DNA from: Panaeolus papilionaceus
Taxonomy: Eukaryota > Basidiomycota > Agaricomycetes > Agaricales
Direction of reading: 5' to 3'
Length of the DNA: 64,000 bases
Assembly (NCBI GenBank): GCA_015501605.1
Contig: JADNRZ010000007.1
Coordinates: 1,488,001 to 1,552,000, forward strand
Shown: positions 26,053 to 38,013 of the stretch, piece by piece
Layout of the letters: every line of letters begins with the position of its first letter
Position numbering within the stretch: the stretch's first letter is position 1
Notes under the pieces: generated by a model
Database searches by the model: none
What the model saw: only the letters and a program-made list of their open reading frames with translations
What the model was told of the DNA's origin: nothing
Program-made: the position numbers and the translations under genes

Positions 26053-27158
26053 ATGCCAGAGCACGTCTTATCTCATGCACTTAAAACACCAGCTATGCAA
26101 CGGTTGAAAGGGAAGCGTATCGTACTGGCTTCCAATAGTCCGAGAAGGAAAGAAATTCTCCGCACATTTGTGCGTGTCAACTGAAATTCGATTGACTGCC
26201 TTTTATCGACGCGCTGCAACTTACTTTTGGGTGACATATTGTGTGTTGGATATACGAAAAATATTTGAAATCAGGGATTGTCTCCAGAAATAGTACCTTC
26301 CACATTCGAGGAGAATTTGGCTATATCTCAGTTCGCGGATATCCATGAATATCCAGTTGCAACTGCAACTCACAAAGCTGTAGAAGTCTACGAGAATCTG
26401 GTGGTAAGTATCTATAATAGAGTGGGTTAAACGGATGTCTCATCCTTTTTAGGCTCAGGATCCCGATAATGCACCTGATCTTGTTATCGCAGGTCCGCAC
26501 TTTCTCAGTCAGTTGGTAATTCCTGGTCAAATACTCAACGATCTCAGCGGACACTGTGGTTCTTACTCATGCTCAACCGGTGACTTCTGACATGTCGTAC
26601 TCCCTTCTACCGGATGTTAACCAGGAATTGCTGGAGAAACCATCCTCGAAGGAGGATAATCTCCGTATGTTATTGGATATGAATGGAGCTGTATGTGAAG
26701 TGGTCACAGGTGTTGTCGTAGGTGGGTGTAAAAATGGTCGACACAAATTCACAAGGGATCTGATGGATTCTTCCATTTAGTATATCCCATATTAACAGCG
26801 CCTGGGTATGGTATTAAGTATGTCCTTTGCCTGCTGCTGGAACTAGTCTAACTCGTTCTTTCTCAGGTCAATCGACGAAAGATCCCTCGTTTATTTTTCG
26901 GACAACCCTAAACATATCATCGAGGCCTATGTTGAGAGTGGTGAAGGCATTGACCGTGCTGGAGGCTTTGCTATTCAGGTACGTGTTCCTCATTACCGGC
27001 CGACTTCTGTCTATTCAATTTACTATCAGGGTCTTGGCGGAATTCTTGTGAGGAAGATCGAGGGCGATTATAACAATGTAGTAGGGTTTCCTGCGGCGTC
27101 TTTCTTCAAGCTTCTAGATATGGCCATCGAAGAAGACGACGATTTTATCAACATTTGA
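26053..27158 (+). CDS. Maf-like nucleoside triphosphate pyrophosphatase
   Basis: Maf/HAM1-fold house-cleaning enzymes hydrolyse dTTP, UTP or modified nucleoside triphosphates to monophosphates. Seven exons (26053-26169, 26275-26403, 26453-26492, 26548-26721, 26781-26817, 26867-26978, 27030-27158) give 245 aa. Family signatures: KRIVLASNSPRRKEIL at the N terminus (the SxSPRR phosphate loop), ATATHKAVEVY, ADTVVL rebuilt across intron 3 with the catalytic aspartate, DRAGGFAIQGLGG and NNVVGFPAASFF near the end. All are present, so it is probably active; which nucleotide it prefers cannot be told. The start at 26053 (MPEHVLSH) gives the usual family N terminus; an in-frame ATG at 25930 would add 41 residues and is less likely. 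Hus1 follows on the same strand after 363 bp. Confidence 0.92.
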
Positions 27159-27521
27159 AGGGGGGAATGTGTAATTAAAGCGTCAATAAGGATATCTTCA
27201 TACGCTCCAAAAAATTCAAGGGTTCACCACGGATCAGGGCCGATGAAAAGACTTCTGAAATGGAATTGCAGGGAAGGTGAAGAATCGAAAATACATGGAT
27301 GGATTCCATTCACAAGCCTGAGGCACCCAGGTCTGAGATGGTGGCGGTGTCGCGTTATGTATTGTTGTTTCACTCCAATGCTGTCGTAAAGGAGGATTCC
27401 CAATGAAATATATCTTTTGACTTCCCACCACCACCACCTCCAGCTGAAAGTAGGTAAATTACGCGTATTTATAGGATATCTACTTGCTAATGACGAGAAA
27501 GCCAGGGACCTTCCCTTAAAA
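27159..27521. promoter_or_regulatory. Maf-hus1 intergenic region
   Basis: 363 bp between two co-directional genes. It must contain the 3' end of the Maf transcript and the hus1 promoter. No specific site was identified. Confidence 0.4.
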
Positions 27522-28698
27522 ATGAGATTCCGAGCTGAAATCATTGATGTTCAGAATTTCTCTCGTCAGTAAACCAGTTCGACTTGGACCAGACTCGTGG
27601 TTTGAATCCATCCAGGAATAATCCAAACCGTTGAAAAACTACAGAAAAGATGTATAATCAAGTTCACAGAGACAACGATGCAAATTATATGCAATAACGA
27701 ATCGAACGAAGGAGGGATCCAACTTTGGTCGTAAGTCACCTTCCCATGCGCTATCGAGAGTTAGGGTAACATCTTGCAGGAAAATAAAGGTCAACTCCTT
27801 GTTTGAAGCGTATCGTATCCAATCAAACGCGAACAACGAGATAACTGTGTCCATATCTACTGAGGCACTTCTTGGTGCTCTGCGCTCAGCAGCATCGTCC
27901 GTGCAGTCAGCTGTTGAGCATGAGTCTTTTGTGATGAAACTTGCAAAGAAACAGGAGCATGCTGTATTCTCATTCGAAATCAGCGGCCAGAGTCGCGTGG
28001 GCAACCGGTTAAACATTGCCCATGACGTGAAAATTGAAGTCTTGCGACCAGCAGATGTCGCAAAAATGACAGAACCGTTGTGTCCAGAACCTGATGTACA
28101 TTCATCTGCTGGTGCTTCCAACATTCCTGCTGACAATTAATCACCTTTAGGTCCACATCCTCCTGCCACGGCTTGAAGACTTGCGCACGATCGTTGAGAG
28201 GTTGCGACCTTTGTCAGATATCATATCTATTCGCGGCAATAACAACCACAAGCTCCAATTGGCTATTCATACCGACAGCGTTCAAATTGAAACTGAGTGG
28301 ACCGACCTTCACAATCCTGTTGGTTAGTACATCGTGGAAATTTTGTGAAACTTCATAGCACTGAACTCTAAGTTTTGATACTATGAACAGGTCAAGACCA
28401 AGGAAATAACGAAGAAGGCGAAGAAGAGGAGCCCCGAGACCCCGACCAAATCTTCAAGGTTACAATCTCCACACGCTCATTTCTCAAGTTCCTCAACAGC
28501 CATGCGGTGTCTACCACAACTATTGGATGTATGTGCAATAATCCGACTATGGGACCCTTGTCACTCACGTTGTTTCCGTTAGGTCTTTGTCAGAACCATT
28601 GCCTCATCCTCTACGTCTACATTGGCGACGTAGCTGACGCTGGCGGTGTTTTGACGTTCTACATCCCGGCTATTATTGACGACGAACAGCAATGGTGA
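27522..28698 (+). CDS. hus1: Hus1, subunit of the 9-1-1 DNA-damage checkpoint clamp
   Basis: Hus1 forms the PCNA-like Rad9-Rad1-Hus1 ring loaded at damaged DNA to activate checkpoint kinases. Six exons (27522-27564, 27616-27730, 27780-28095, 28151-28322, 28391-28528, 28583-28698) give 299 aa. The N terminus MRFRAEIIDVQNFSRIIQTV is the family's conserved opening. Further matches are KRCIIKFTETTMQIICNNES, LWSKIKVNSLFEAYRIQS, LLGALRSA, VHILLPRLEDLRTIVERLRP and the C-terminal LYVYIGDVADAGGVLTFYIP. An acidic spacer (NNEEGEEEEPRDP) lies between the two clamp halves. The length is close to the usual 280-300. Exon 1 is only 43 nt, but its splice restores the conserved start exactly. Confidence 0.94.
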
Positions 28699-30601
28699 CC
28701 TTGAGATCATGAATACCCTATACCCTTTCCTCTAATTCCTCGCAAGTTACTCTTCCATTTGCTTTGGGTTCAAATCAACTTCCTCCTTGCCTCATGACCC
28801 TCTTCTCGCACCAGTTTGGGAACTAATGCGTAACCAGTTATAATTTAGGAATACATCTATTTGATGAACTATCTTCGTCCTCTTTCTTCGTGTCCGCGGT
28901 TCAACGTCGGTTTTTTGCGCGCCCTTCTCCAACTCAGCTGATTTTCAGGTTAAAACCAGATGCGGCCCGAGCAGCACCGAGATCAAGTCGTAGAAAACGC
29001 TAAACCATTTAAGCGACTGGCTCTTCGTGTCGGGGGTAGTTATCGGGCTCCTCAACTTAGCTTTCCTCGCGGTCGACATGATCGAAGCTGTCCAATATCG
29101 GGCTCAATTGACTCCACATCCTTGTCTTAGCATTGATATGGGGATTATTGGGGAGGCTGTTATTGTAGGCGCGCATCCCTGTCACCACGGAGATTTTGGA
29201 AGAGACGGTGTTATAAATTTTGGGTCATTCTAATGTGGTTATTCAATCACAAGAGTGCTTGTTCACATTCACACCATGACAGATTGGATTCAAATGGCTC
29301 GATGATGGGGGTCAGCTCGTGCATTATTGCCCAACCAACTCGCCCCAGTTCGCTTGGTTTCAATGACTCGATTTTTTAATTTCGTTCTCTTCTGCTTGGC
29401 ACATTCAATTCCTCCTCGTTGGCAGCGACTCCCAACCACTTTTTGCTGATTCCTTTTGGTTGATGGACTAATTTGCGATTACCATATATTGCAACCCATC
29501 CGTCTTGCAGCTTGTTCGCTTGTCTGACCTACGACAATTCACGTTCAAGTGGACAACGCTTTTCTGCCTCCGACATTAGTCTCCTATAATTCCCCTTCTG
29601 ATGTTCATGGAATTCCATCAATAGGTTGGAGATTTGGATAGAATCTTGACCTGTGTCTTCAATCCGGCGTCAACCTTACTCTCAAGACACCACGGTCGTC
29701 ACCCTTTAGTTTCGAAGCCGCCGTCGTTTCAGGAGCTTCGCCATTCCATCCAACAGTATTTTTTTGGTGTTGTACGACTCCTCAATCTGGGGATCCTGAT
29801 GTCTAAATTACGATGAGGGATACTAGTGCGGATTCGATGTGTTGTCAAACCTCTCGATGCATCCTCATTCCGGGGTGTCCCTGAAGTCCTCGATGCCCGA
29901 AGTATACTATTTCTGACGCTCGAGGGCCTCCAGTTTATGTGTAAGTATAGAGAGGTGAGGTCGGGGGTTGGACTTTGCTTCTGACACCTAGGCCTTAGAA
30001 AAGACCGTATGACAAAGCTGCGGCCTTCCGAATCTGCGTTTGAAGACGATAGAAAATAGCTGAATGTTGCTTGCAACTCGAGAGATTTGAGACTCGTTGG
30101 TGCTCGACTCGGCAACTTCCAGAAGACTTGATGATGCTTGTTCTCACAGCTGCAACTGTTGTGGGTCGGGCTTTCGAGACAATCAAGGGTCGCCAACATC
30201 AACCACCCACAACTGGGGTTGTTGCAAACTTCTTCCCAAGCATCAGGGTCCTACCTACAGCAATGCCTCGTCAACATAGCTCTCGATGATGTGCTGTCGG
30301 ATAGCCTGCTCTAAATGAGGGATATTGAGGATTGGAGGCGCCTTCATAGATCATCGTAGGGAGGACAAGCAGCATTTTCGACCGTCGCAGCACCTTGTCG
30401 ATACTGTAACCATCCACTTCTGCAGCCGTTGGAACTGAATTGAGTTATTGACATTTAACGACCCGTTTTTCCACCTCTAGTCACCAAGCGCGCTGGGCAC
30501 CCCAATCCTCATCTTTCCCAATGACACCGTATCCCCCTTTCCCTTCTCCCATCTTGTAGCAATCTTAAAGGTCCAGCAATTAGCAGTACTTGCATGCATA
30601 G
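28699..30601. other. Intergenic region, possible decayed gene
   Basis: Both strands between hus1 and the 7TM array are frame-broken. A plus-strand stretch at about 29690-30150 has patches reminiscent of leucine-rich or F-box-like proteins (for example RDLRLVGARLGNFQ), interrupted by stops, and might be a gene relic. Evidence is weak. The last 150 bases should include the promoter of the first 7TM gene. Confidence 0.35.
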
Positions 30602-32052
30602 ATGGCCAGCGCCGGCACCATAAGACCTCCTATTACGACTGTGAGAGGTATGTGGATAGCGAGACCTCGAAAGCAGTGACTCTGACGTTGCCTTAATCCG
30701 AACCAGGAGTCATCGTGCTCTTTCATATTATTGCATTCGTTACAACCTTCCTTCGCCTACTTCATCGGTACCAGAGGAGGCACTTGGGATGGGATGATTT
30801 CTGGGCTGGCACCGCTCTCATGTTCGCAATCACTACCTTCCTCTTGTTTTTGTTAAGACCTATCGTCTTAGGTACTTCCGGTAAGTATAGATCCGCTCAC
30901 GATTCAGGTCTACTTCGCTGTTGCTGAGCCCCTTCGATTTGCATAGCGAGACCTCTGCCATCAGTGAACGTGCCAATACCGGTTCAGTCATTTTTGGCGC
31001 TGGGAACAGTAGTGTTTTACATGGCAGGATTATGGTTCGTAGTCTTGAGAGTTGCGTTCTATTTGCTGAGACTGATATGATCGCAGGACCGCAAAGATAT
31101 CTATGGCCGCCACCATCGTAAGACTACTGGGAGACGGTTCCTTGAGAAAACTCGCGCAGTGTGCTGTTATTGTGTTCCTTGTGGTAGGCCTTGCGCTTTC
31201 GACACAAAGGATATTCCGGTGTGGGTCAGATTTTAGTCAGCCAGCCTTTTGTACCACGCCGCGATATACTGGCTATGTCGAGCTAGTATGTAAGTAGCTC
31301 CAATTCCTCTATAACACAACGCTCAACTGACACACATAATGTTGTATTCCTACCCACTTCTATACCCTGCCCTGGCAGTCGACATGGTGGGGGATACCTG
31401 GCTGATCGGTGCTCCCCTCTACATCCTCAAAAAAATGAGACTGGCTCGTCGAGATCACCGAGTCATTGCAGCTGTATTTCTATGCGGGCTATTTACCACA
31501 ATTGCGAGCATTCTTCATGACGCATTCATTTTGGCGGAGGAGTTCAGCATGGTCGGTTTCACTGCCCACATCCAGGTAAACTACCACATATTACCAGTTA
31601 CCTCTCATACTACGATGGCTAAATTACCCCTTACATAGGTCACAATATCCATCGTAATTTGCAACCTACCCGTTCTTGTGACATTTGTCTACCGAAAGAT
31701 AAATCGTGATTCCGAGGTGGAAGATTCAACTGAGAGTAGTGACACCGACACATCCCCCCAACCCAATATGAATGCCACGCCTATGACAGCTTTGACGCCG
31801 CCCAGTAGAAACCATATCGCAACAACAGGTGTGCCATTCGAAGGACCAGTGGAGCAGATGGCTACGAGCGTTCTCCCAAGCACTAACTCGGAGGGTCGAG
31901 CCACTCGTAGTACATTAGATCTGGGCTCCATCCTGAACAGTGTCAGATCAACCCCGACGACCAGCAATTCAGACTACCTTTCAAGTCGTAGCGACTTAGA
32001 AACCAGCCGGCATGGGACACAGTCAGTTTCCACTTCGACCCCGACGTGCTGA
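30602..32052 (+). CDS. 7TM rhodopsin-like membrane protein, array member A
   Basis: Six exons (30602-30647, 30707-30880, 30947-31034, 31087-31289, 31379-31575, 31639-32052) give 373 aa. Visible hydrophobic segments: VIVLFHIIAFVTTFLRLLH (TM1), then GWDDFWAGTALMFAITTFL (TM2), VQSFLALGTVVFYMAGLW (TM3), a segment after SMAATIVRLLGDG (TM4), the VFDMVGDTWLIGAPLYIL region (TM5), VIAAVFLCGLFTTIASILH (TM6) and ISIVICNLPVLVTFVYRK (TM7). A loop carries two cysteines (FRCGSDFSQPAFC). This layout with a WDD motif resembles fungal rhodopsin-domain/PTH11-SAT4-like proteins, some of which are surface receptors; ligand and role are unknown. The long hydrophilic tail is Ser/Thr-rich and keeps only a weak form (STLDLGSIL) of the tail motif shared by the other members. 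Confidence 0.85.
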
Positions 32053-32924
32053 TGATCGTGAATTCAACTCGCAGGGACTGATCCAGCGCACCACACGAGC
32101 ATATAACCCTATAACCAATCAGTTACCAATACCTGCCGCCTTTACTTCACGATTTAAATTATTTACCCCCGAGGCTTCATCTACAAGCACACCTGTTGCA
32201 TTTTACGACTAGACAATGGTAAATATACTTATGCTAATATATAAACCATAGGCTTTTTTTCTTATAACTTATAATGGGCTTTCATCGAAATCGCGATGTA
32301 TGTACATACTGATATCTAGACCCAATGATAAACCAAGAACTGAACTTGCCCTGGAATGTTGAGCGGTCAAAGCAGGGGTCATCGATTCAATTCTCAACAT
32401 TTTCGAAGAGCGCTCGACCCTTCCGGCCACACGGCCTATCGGGATACCTCAGTCTGAGCGACTTGACAGAGGTGAAGCTATTCCTCTTTTGCAATGCCAT
32501 TTTGGGCTGTCGTCCAACCAATCGCCAATTGTTAGTGAAAGAATATTTCTGCGGTGAGGAAAGTCGGGCTCTGGCATCACTACAATGCTCTCACTGATCG
32601 GCTTTCCTTGAGTTGGGACTACGTAAACCAATGGTATTGTGGCTGCGTTCGGGATACTTACCCTCAGTAGGAAGATACGTTTCATGCCTAAGCAGCTGAT
32701 AGTTACGAGACCATCTGCCCCCATTGTCATTTAATCAGCCCTTCAAATATATACGGTTAACACATCCAATACCCAACAGTCTGCTTAATTGAATCGACCC
32801 TTCGTCAAACTTCGGTTGTTCACACTTATACTGTGAGTTCTCCAACATTCCTCCTTTAGATGCCCCATCCTCTCCCTTCACTCCTTCAATAAGCCTGCCC
32901 AAGAGAGTGTTGTAGTGCGTCACC
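32053..32924. other. Spacer between array members A and B
   Basis: 872 bp with no supported gene. It contains the 3' end of member A and the promoter of member B. No repeat or transposon end was seen. Confidence 0.4.
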
Positions 32925-34348
32925 ATGAATAATTATTTTGATTTGGGGCAGCTCCAACCTTCTGTGGCAACCTCGACTGGTCACTCCCACTTTGCTTCAA
33001 TTGCGCACCCCATCCTTCTAACGTTGTTTATTTGCCAGGCCTCACCACTACTTTTCACACTCTTGCATTTGTGACAACGTCCCTTCGTCTCTTTCATCGA
33101 TTCCGACGACAACGCGTAGGATGGGACGACTTCTGGGCAGGTGTCGCGGATCTCTTTGCTCTCATGATATTCACGTTGTTCCTGCTCTCAGGTGTAATAT
33201 TCGGTGAGTAGCTTTCACAAAGGGGTTTTTTAGGCAACTACACATTAACCACAACGAATATTTCTGCTAGGCAAAAATGTCCCTATTTCTGTACAAACCT
33301 TTGGGATAGTAGGACCTCTTGTTTTTTACATGGTGGGATTATGGTGAGGTTGTGTCTCGATAGTCTCCAAGAGGTCGTTATGGACATTCAAGCAGGTGCT
33401 CTAAGATTTCCATCGCAGTCACTCTCGCAAGGCTTTTGGGTGACGGCAGGTTTCGAAGCATCGCAAAAGGAGTTGCTGCCGCCTTTGGTGTTGTCGGCAT
33501 CGCACTCTCGATAGGTAGAATCTTTCGTTGTGGGACGGACTTCAGCACGCCCCCGTTCTGTCCTACTCCACGGTATACTGCGTATATGGAGCTTGTCTGT
33601 AAGTGCTCGGATAACATTATCTTAGTGGTTATCACTCCCATCCCGCAAGTTCAACAGCTGACTCTGTGCTGATTATCAGTTGATATACTTGGTGATGTCT
33701 GGGTCATCGGTGCCCCCCTTTGCATGCTCAAGAGGGTAAGGCTCCCACGTCAGCACCAACGATTGTTAGGATGCGTTTTCCTTTGTGGGCTGTTTACGAC
33801 ATTTGCAAGTATCATTCATTATGGGTTTATTCTTACTCGGGAAATTATTGTGGGGGCTCTTACCGCTCATATACAGGTGTGTTATGATCTCCAACATCTC
33901 CTCATTCAACTTTACAATTGAATCGAAAATGCAGCTTTGCGTTTCCATCATTACTTGCAATCTCTTGGTGCTGGCCACCTATGTCTACCGAAAGGTGCAT
34001 GAAGGCTTAAATGAGACGACAGAGCGTACCCAGACACCGGATCCCAGCAGCAATGGACAAGGACGGCTTGCGACACCATTGACGGTGATCCATTCTCACG
34101 GCAGAGAGACAAGAGGATCAAGACCAGGTGGTGTATCAGTCGAACGAAGTCGACCTTCGGTTCCTCTTGGAAGTCATTCCACACATGTAACCCTTACGGA
34201 GCTTGGCTCATCGATGTTGGATGGACTCGACACGACCTTCGACAATGGTTCCAGCGGATCCAATTACGCGGACACGAGACATCACTCTAATGCCGATCCT
34301 GAACAAATATCGCCAGTACCAAGGCGAAGATTTAAACTTTGGTTTTGA
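32925..34348 (+). CDS. 7TM rhodopsin-like membrane protein, array member B
   Basis: Six exons (32925-32979, 33039-33203, 33271-33343, 33396-33598, 33680-33876, 33935-34348) give 368 aa. It has the same layout as member A: TM1 near TFHTLAFVTTSLRLFHRF, the motif RVGWDDFWAGVADLF, FGIVGPLVFYMVGLW, ISIAVTLARLLGDGRF, the cysteine loop FRCGTDFSTPPFC, VIGAPLCMLKRVRLPRQHQR, GCVFLCGLFTTFASIIHYGF and SIITCNLLVLATYVYRK. Exons 4, 5 and 6 are 203, 197 and 414 nt, identical in length to those of member A, so A and B are probably the closest pair. The tail contains VTLTELGSSML. The start (MNNYFDLG) rests on a donor GTCACT that is weak, so the first 18 residues are less certain. Confidence 0.83.
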
Positions 34349-35751
34349 GTGTCTAAACGTCCTTCCTACATTCCTTCATCGCACACTCTTTATCCTTGGT
34401 TCGGGAGGCCTTCCTCGAAGCACCGTTGACCTGTCTCTCTTGCCTCTGGCCGCTTATTTTTTTTATCCACACCAAAGCTGACGCCCATAGTGTAAAGTCT
34501 TATCTGCAATGTATACCTTCTTCAAATGTGTTGACCCACTTGTCTGGAGGTCACCCCCCTGAACGATAACAGTTGGATTTGGTGACACAGACAGAGGGCA
34601 CCATTGTGATATGCTTGGTCTTGCTTCACGAAAGCGCGAAGCATCCGATGTAAGTTATTGTTGGGTTCTACGCAACTGGGGGCGAGATGCTGATACCAAT
34701 GGCAGGGGTCCGGTGTAATACCACCATGTCAATGTTCTGACTTCATGTGACGAATGTCGTATCTCGACCATGCAATTTGTTTAAGTGAGTTCTGAAGGCA
34801 TCCTCGCATACTGCTCATCGATTGGATTCAATCCCACCAATGGGTGAGTGTGCTGGTTACAACAAACGATATCCAGTGAGCTCCTGACACAACAAATTGC
34901 AAAGTCTTACTTGTCTCGTTGTAGTGACTTTAGACCTTGTCACCAGATGATTTAGATGAACCGATTGAGCTTCCTAATTCTAAAGGCTCTGCTGCGATGA
35001 CTGTGGGGGCATGTATTCAAAGCTAACCGAGCTCGCCTGAGCGCAACAGTGGCCCACTTGTTGAGCACTGATGCTTCTACCCGAGACCCAATCCTGAGGG
35101 ACTTGGTCGAATGGATACGAACGAATCGAGACTAGTGGGAGTCTATTATGCTGACATCACAACACACATCCTGTCCCTTCAGGGAAACATCAACTGCCGA
35201 CGACCCTCGCCAGGCCCAGGCTCGCCTGACGAGGTAAGTATCATTATACGATATCAAGTACTTTCCTTTTTAACTGTTTTGATAAAGTCCTTGGTTACCG
35301 ACTTCGCTTACGCTTGCAAACTAGGAAACACTGTCTTAGCAAAAGCTTGCGGTTCATCGAGACTAGACCGTTCGCCATATTTACAGAGCACCCTCGTCGG
35401 GAAGAAATTTGCAGTCCCTGTGGCACAATTTGGAACCCTGCAATGATATTTGATGACACCGACAGTGCTAGTCTGAGTCTGAATGTGTTTGACCAACCAC
35501 AAAGGATATCATGTCGCAACCCTGCGTTGTTCACCCGTGCTGGCTGTCACCTGGTACATACTCATACACATCACGCCGGCAGACCTTCTTCAGGGAATAT
35601 CTGGGCGGGCTCGCCGCTCTAATATCCGAAGATGGTCTCAACATATAATGGTGCATGCTGTTTTCATAAGCTACCTCCACTACATATCTGTCTGCTGCAT
35701 ATGTACAACATCACTCTCTTTATCTCCAGTCATTGACAAAAGCCATCAAAA
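34349..35751. other. Spacer between array members B and C
   Basis: 1.4 kb. An open stretch at 35111-35446 (plus) begins with ATG and contains a consensus donor (GAG then GTAAGT at 35233) and a possible acceptor before TCCTTGGTTACC, so it could be a tiny two-exon gene or the end of a decayed one; it has no recognisable domain. No transmembrane-array sequence is visible, so this does not look like a sixth member. Confidence 0.35.
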
Positions 35752-37132
35752 ATGCACATTATACCTACCATGACCACACAAAGAGGTGCGCACCGAGTCC
35801 CGATTTAGGCTTTCCATATCAAATCCGACAAATACATTGGTACGAGCTTAATCAATACATTAGTGGTCGTTCTGCTCTGCCATGGGTCAGCGTTCATTAC
35901 AACAGTCCTTCGTTTGATACACCGGTCACATATCCGTCGTTTGTGGTGGGACGACTTCTGGGCATTCTGCGCCATGATATGCTCGGTAGTGAGCATTTTC
36001 TTGTTCTTGATAATGGCTCCTACGAGACACATCGCAGGTGAGGACTTCTTGTCTTTAGATGGAGTCCTCAGCATCTGACTACAGCAATTGCTCGATGATG
36101 ATCTATAACAGGTTCTGGATTGGCAGTGTCTGTCTCAAACTCCATCATGACAGCTATTTTGGTGTTCTACTTAGCCGCATTGTGGTGAGCTGACCTTTCC
36201 AAACGACGCTCGCAGGGCCATACGCTCAGACAGAACGTGTTCTAGGTTTGCAAGAATTTCAATAGCGGTCACAATCGTTCGGCTTCTTAACGACGGCACA
36301 AAGTTTAAAAGCACAGCTAAATGCGTATCTATCTTGTTCGGCCTCAGCGCAACGCTTTTAATTATATTAAGGATTGTCAACTGCGGGACCAAAGTTGATA
36401 GGCCTCCTGTGTGTCAAACACCTCTTTATGTCGCCCGCCTGGATTTGACGAGTAAGTGCTCAGTCTTTACTCTCATGACGTTGCCCTTGTTTTAACTAGG
36501 TCATAGTGGACATTGCGGCGGATATATGGCTGATTATTGCCCCTCTGGTGATGCTGTGTCGTACAAACCTTTCGCAGCAACATCGACGATTGATCTCAGG
36601 AATATTTGCGTGTGGTACACTGATTACCGTCACTAGCGTCTTACACATCGTATTTTTGATGTCAAATGAGAGTATAATGACCGCGCTCACGGCACACGTT
36701 CAGGTTAGTTTTCTCTTTATCTATATTATCCGAACTACATGTTTACAGTTTTATAAACAGGCTGGAGCGGCTGTTGTTGTTTGCAACCTTCTAGTCCTTG
36801 TAACTTACGTCTACCGAAAGTGGGGGCCTCAGGAAGTCGCTCCAACGTTAGAGCCACCAAAGCTACCCGACGTATCAGGCAGCATCCCCACCACAGAGCC
36901 GTCAAGCATGCGTTCTGTTATTCCTACATTTCCAAAGTTGCCTCTGGTTACAGCCCCGTCACGCTCCTCCCCTCAAGAAACGCGTCGCGTTCGGAGTGAT
37001 AGCAGCAGCAGCCACTTCAGTCTCACTGAGCTAGGGTCCTCCATGCTTGGTGGGTCCAGCCGTGATCTCTCCTCGTTTGGAGTTCCAACGACAACTTCAA
37101 GAGCTACTAGAGCTTCCAACGACGGTGAATAG
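35752..37132 (+). CDS. 7TM rhodopsin-like membrane protein, array member C
   Basis: Six exons (35752-35785, 35864-36037, 36112-36184, 36246-36451, 36507-36703, 36761-37132) give 351 aa. The first exon encodes MHIIPTMTTQR, matching MRIVPTFNTQR of member D, which favours this ATG over the one 18 nt downstream. Landmarks: FITTVLRLIHR, the motif RRLWWDDFWAFCAMICSVVS, ILVFYLAALW, ISIAVTIVRLLNDG, the cysteine loop VNCGTKVDRPPVC, ADIWLIIAPLVML, GIFACGTLITVTSVLH and VVVCNLLVLVTYVYRKW. The tail motif SLTELGSSMLGGSSRD is complete. Intron 5 (36704-36760, 57 bp) is a multiple of three and free of stops, so its retention would add 19 residues before TM7. The exon 4 junction uses the second of two nearby acceptors. 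Confidence 0.85.
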
Positions 37133-37844
37133 GCTTTTCCTAGCGACTGAATTATGGAAATAAACTATTTGGCGTGTTGCCATTCCTGATTACATGGGCT
37201 AATACTACTACACGATTTTGTAATTCTGGTTTTCATTTCGTCCCTTTGCGCTCAACATATGACAATGCCTCGTTGGGCGCTACAATATCATGAGTTAGGT
37301 AATGCAGGAATAACTGAATAAGAATTCTGTGAAGTACTTATGGATTGCCAGCCGTTTTCCAGCTTGCCAACGATATGTGGGGACGGGCATTCACTCTGAA
37401 AGAGGTCGTTTGTTTGTACATGTTTCTATCAGAGGGTTTCTTGCCAAAGTTCGTGCTGGACTTTCGGGTACACTTTTTGGGTGGATCCTTGCCCGTTGGG
37501 TGGAAATTATTGTACTGATATACATATTTAATCTATATCGTGGTTTCCTCGCCGCTATTCATGAATTCGGAAAATACTACCCAACTTAGAATACGTAGAG
37601 CAACGATCTGACATCGATAATACAATTCATTGCAAAGAAACTGAGATATAAGAAAACAGAACGTGAATCTGAAATTTCTAGATGAGAAACGCGTCCGTTG
37701 CTACAAAAAGTGTACCTGAAGCAAAACCCTCATTTACGCGGCTAACGCGTGATGTCACACGAGTGACATACGCGTCACCCCTTCCCGGCACCATCTAATT
37801 TACGCGCCGACTGACTTCGAGGCCTGAAGGATGTCGAACCCAAA

Positions 37845-38010
37845 AGCCGTTACAAGCTGAGGCCAGAAAGGGTAGGATATGTGATCAAACTGATTGCAGC
37901 ATGGAATGCCCTTCTCGCTGAAAATGGGGGAGTGACACCACAGATAACACCACCACTAGATGCTCCAAATATCCAAGATGATTGGGAAACAGACGATCTA
38001 ATAAATTTAT
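37845..38010 (+). pseudogene. C-terminal fragment of a probable transposon or unknown protein
   Basis: The plus strand reads SRYKLRPERVGYVIKLIAAW, then NALLAENGGVTPQITPPL, DAPNIQDDWETDDLINL and a stop, only a few bases before the left end of the MITE. The segment is coding-like but has no start, and sequence upstream of it is not coding. Its position at a transposon end suggests a remnant of a mobile-element protein. This is inference; the family is not recognised. Confidence 0.35.
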
Positions 38011-38013
38011 AGA

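Noticed and set aside
12198..28698. ku70 and hus1 as a DNA-repair gene cluster
   Set aside because: They are 12 kb apart with unrelated genes between and different orientations of intervening genes; linkage is probably incidental.
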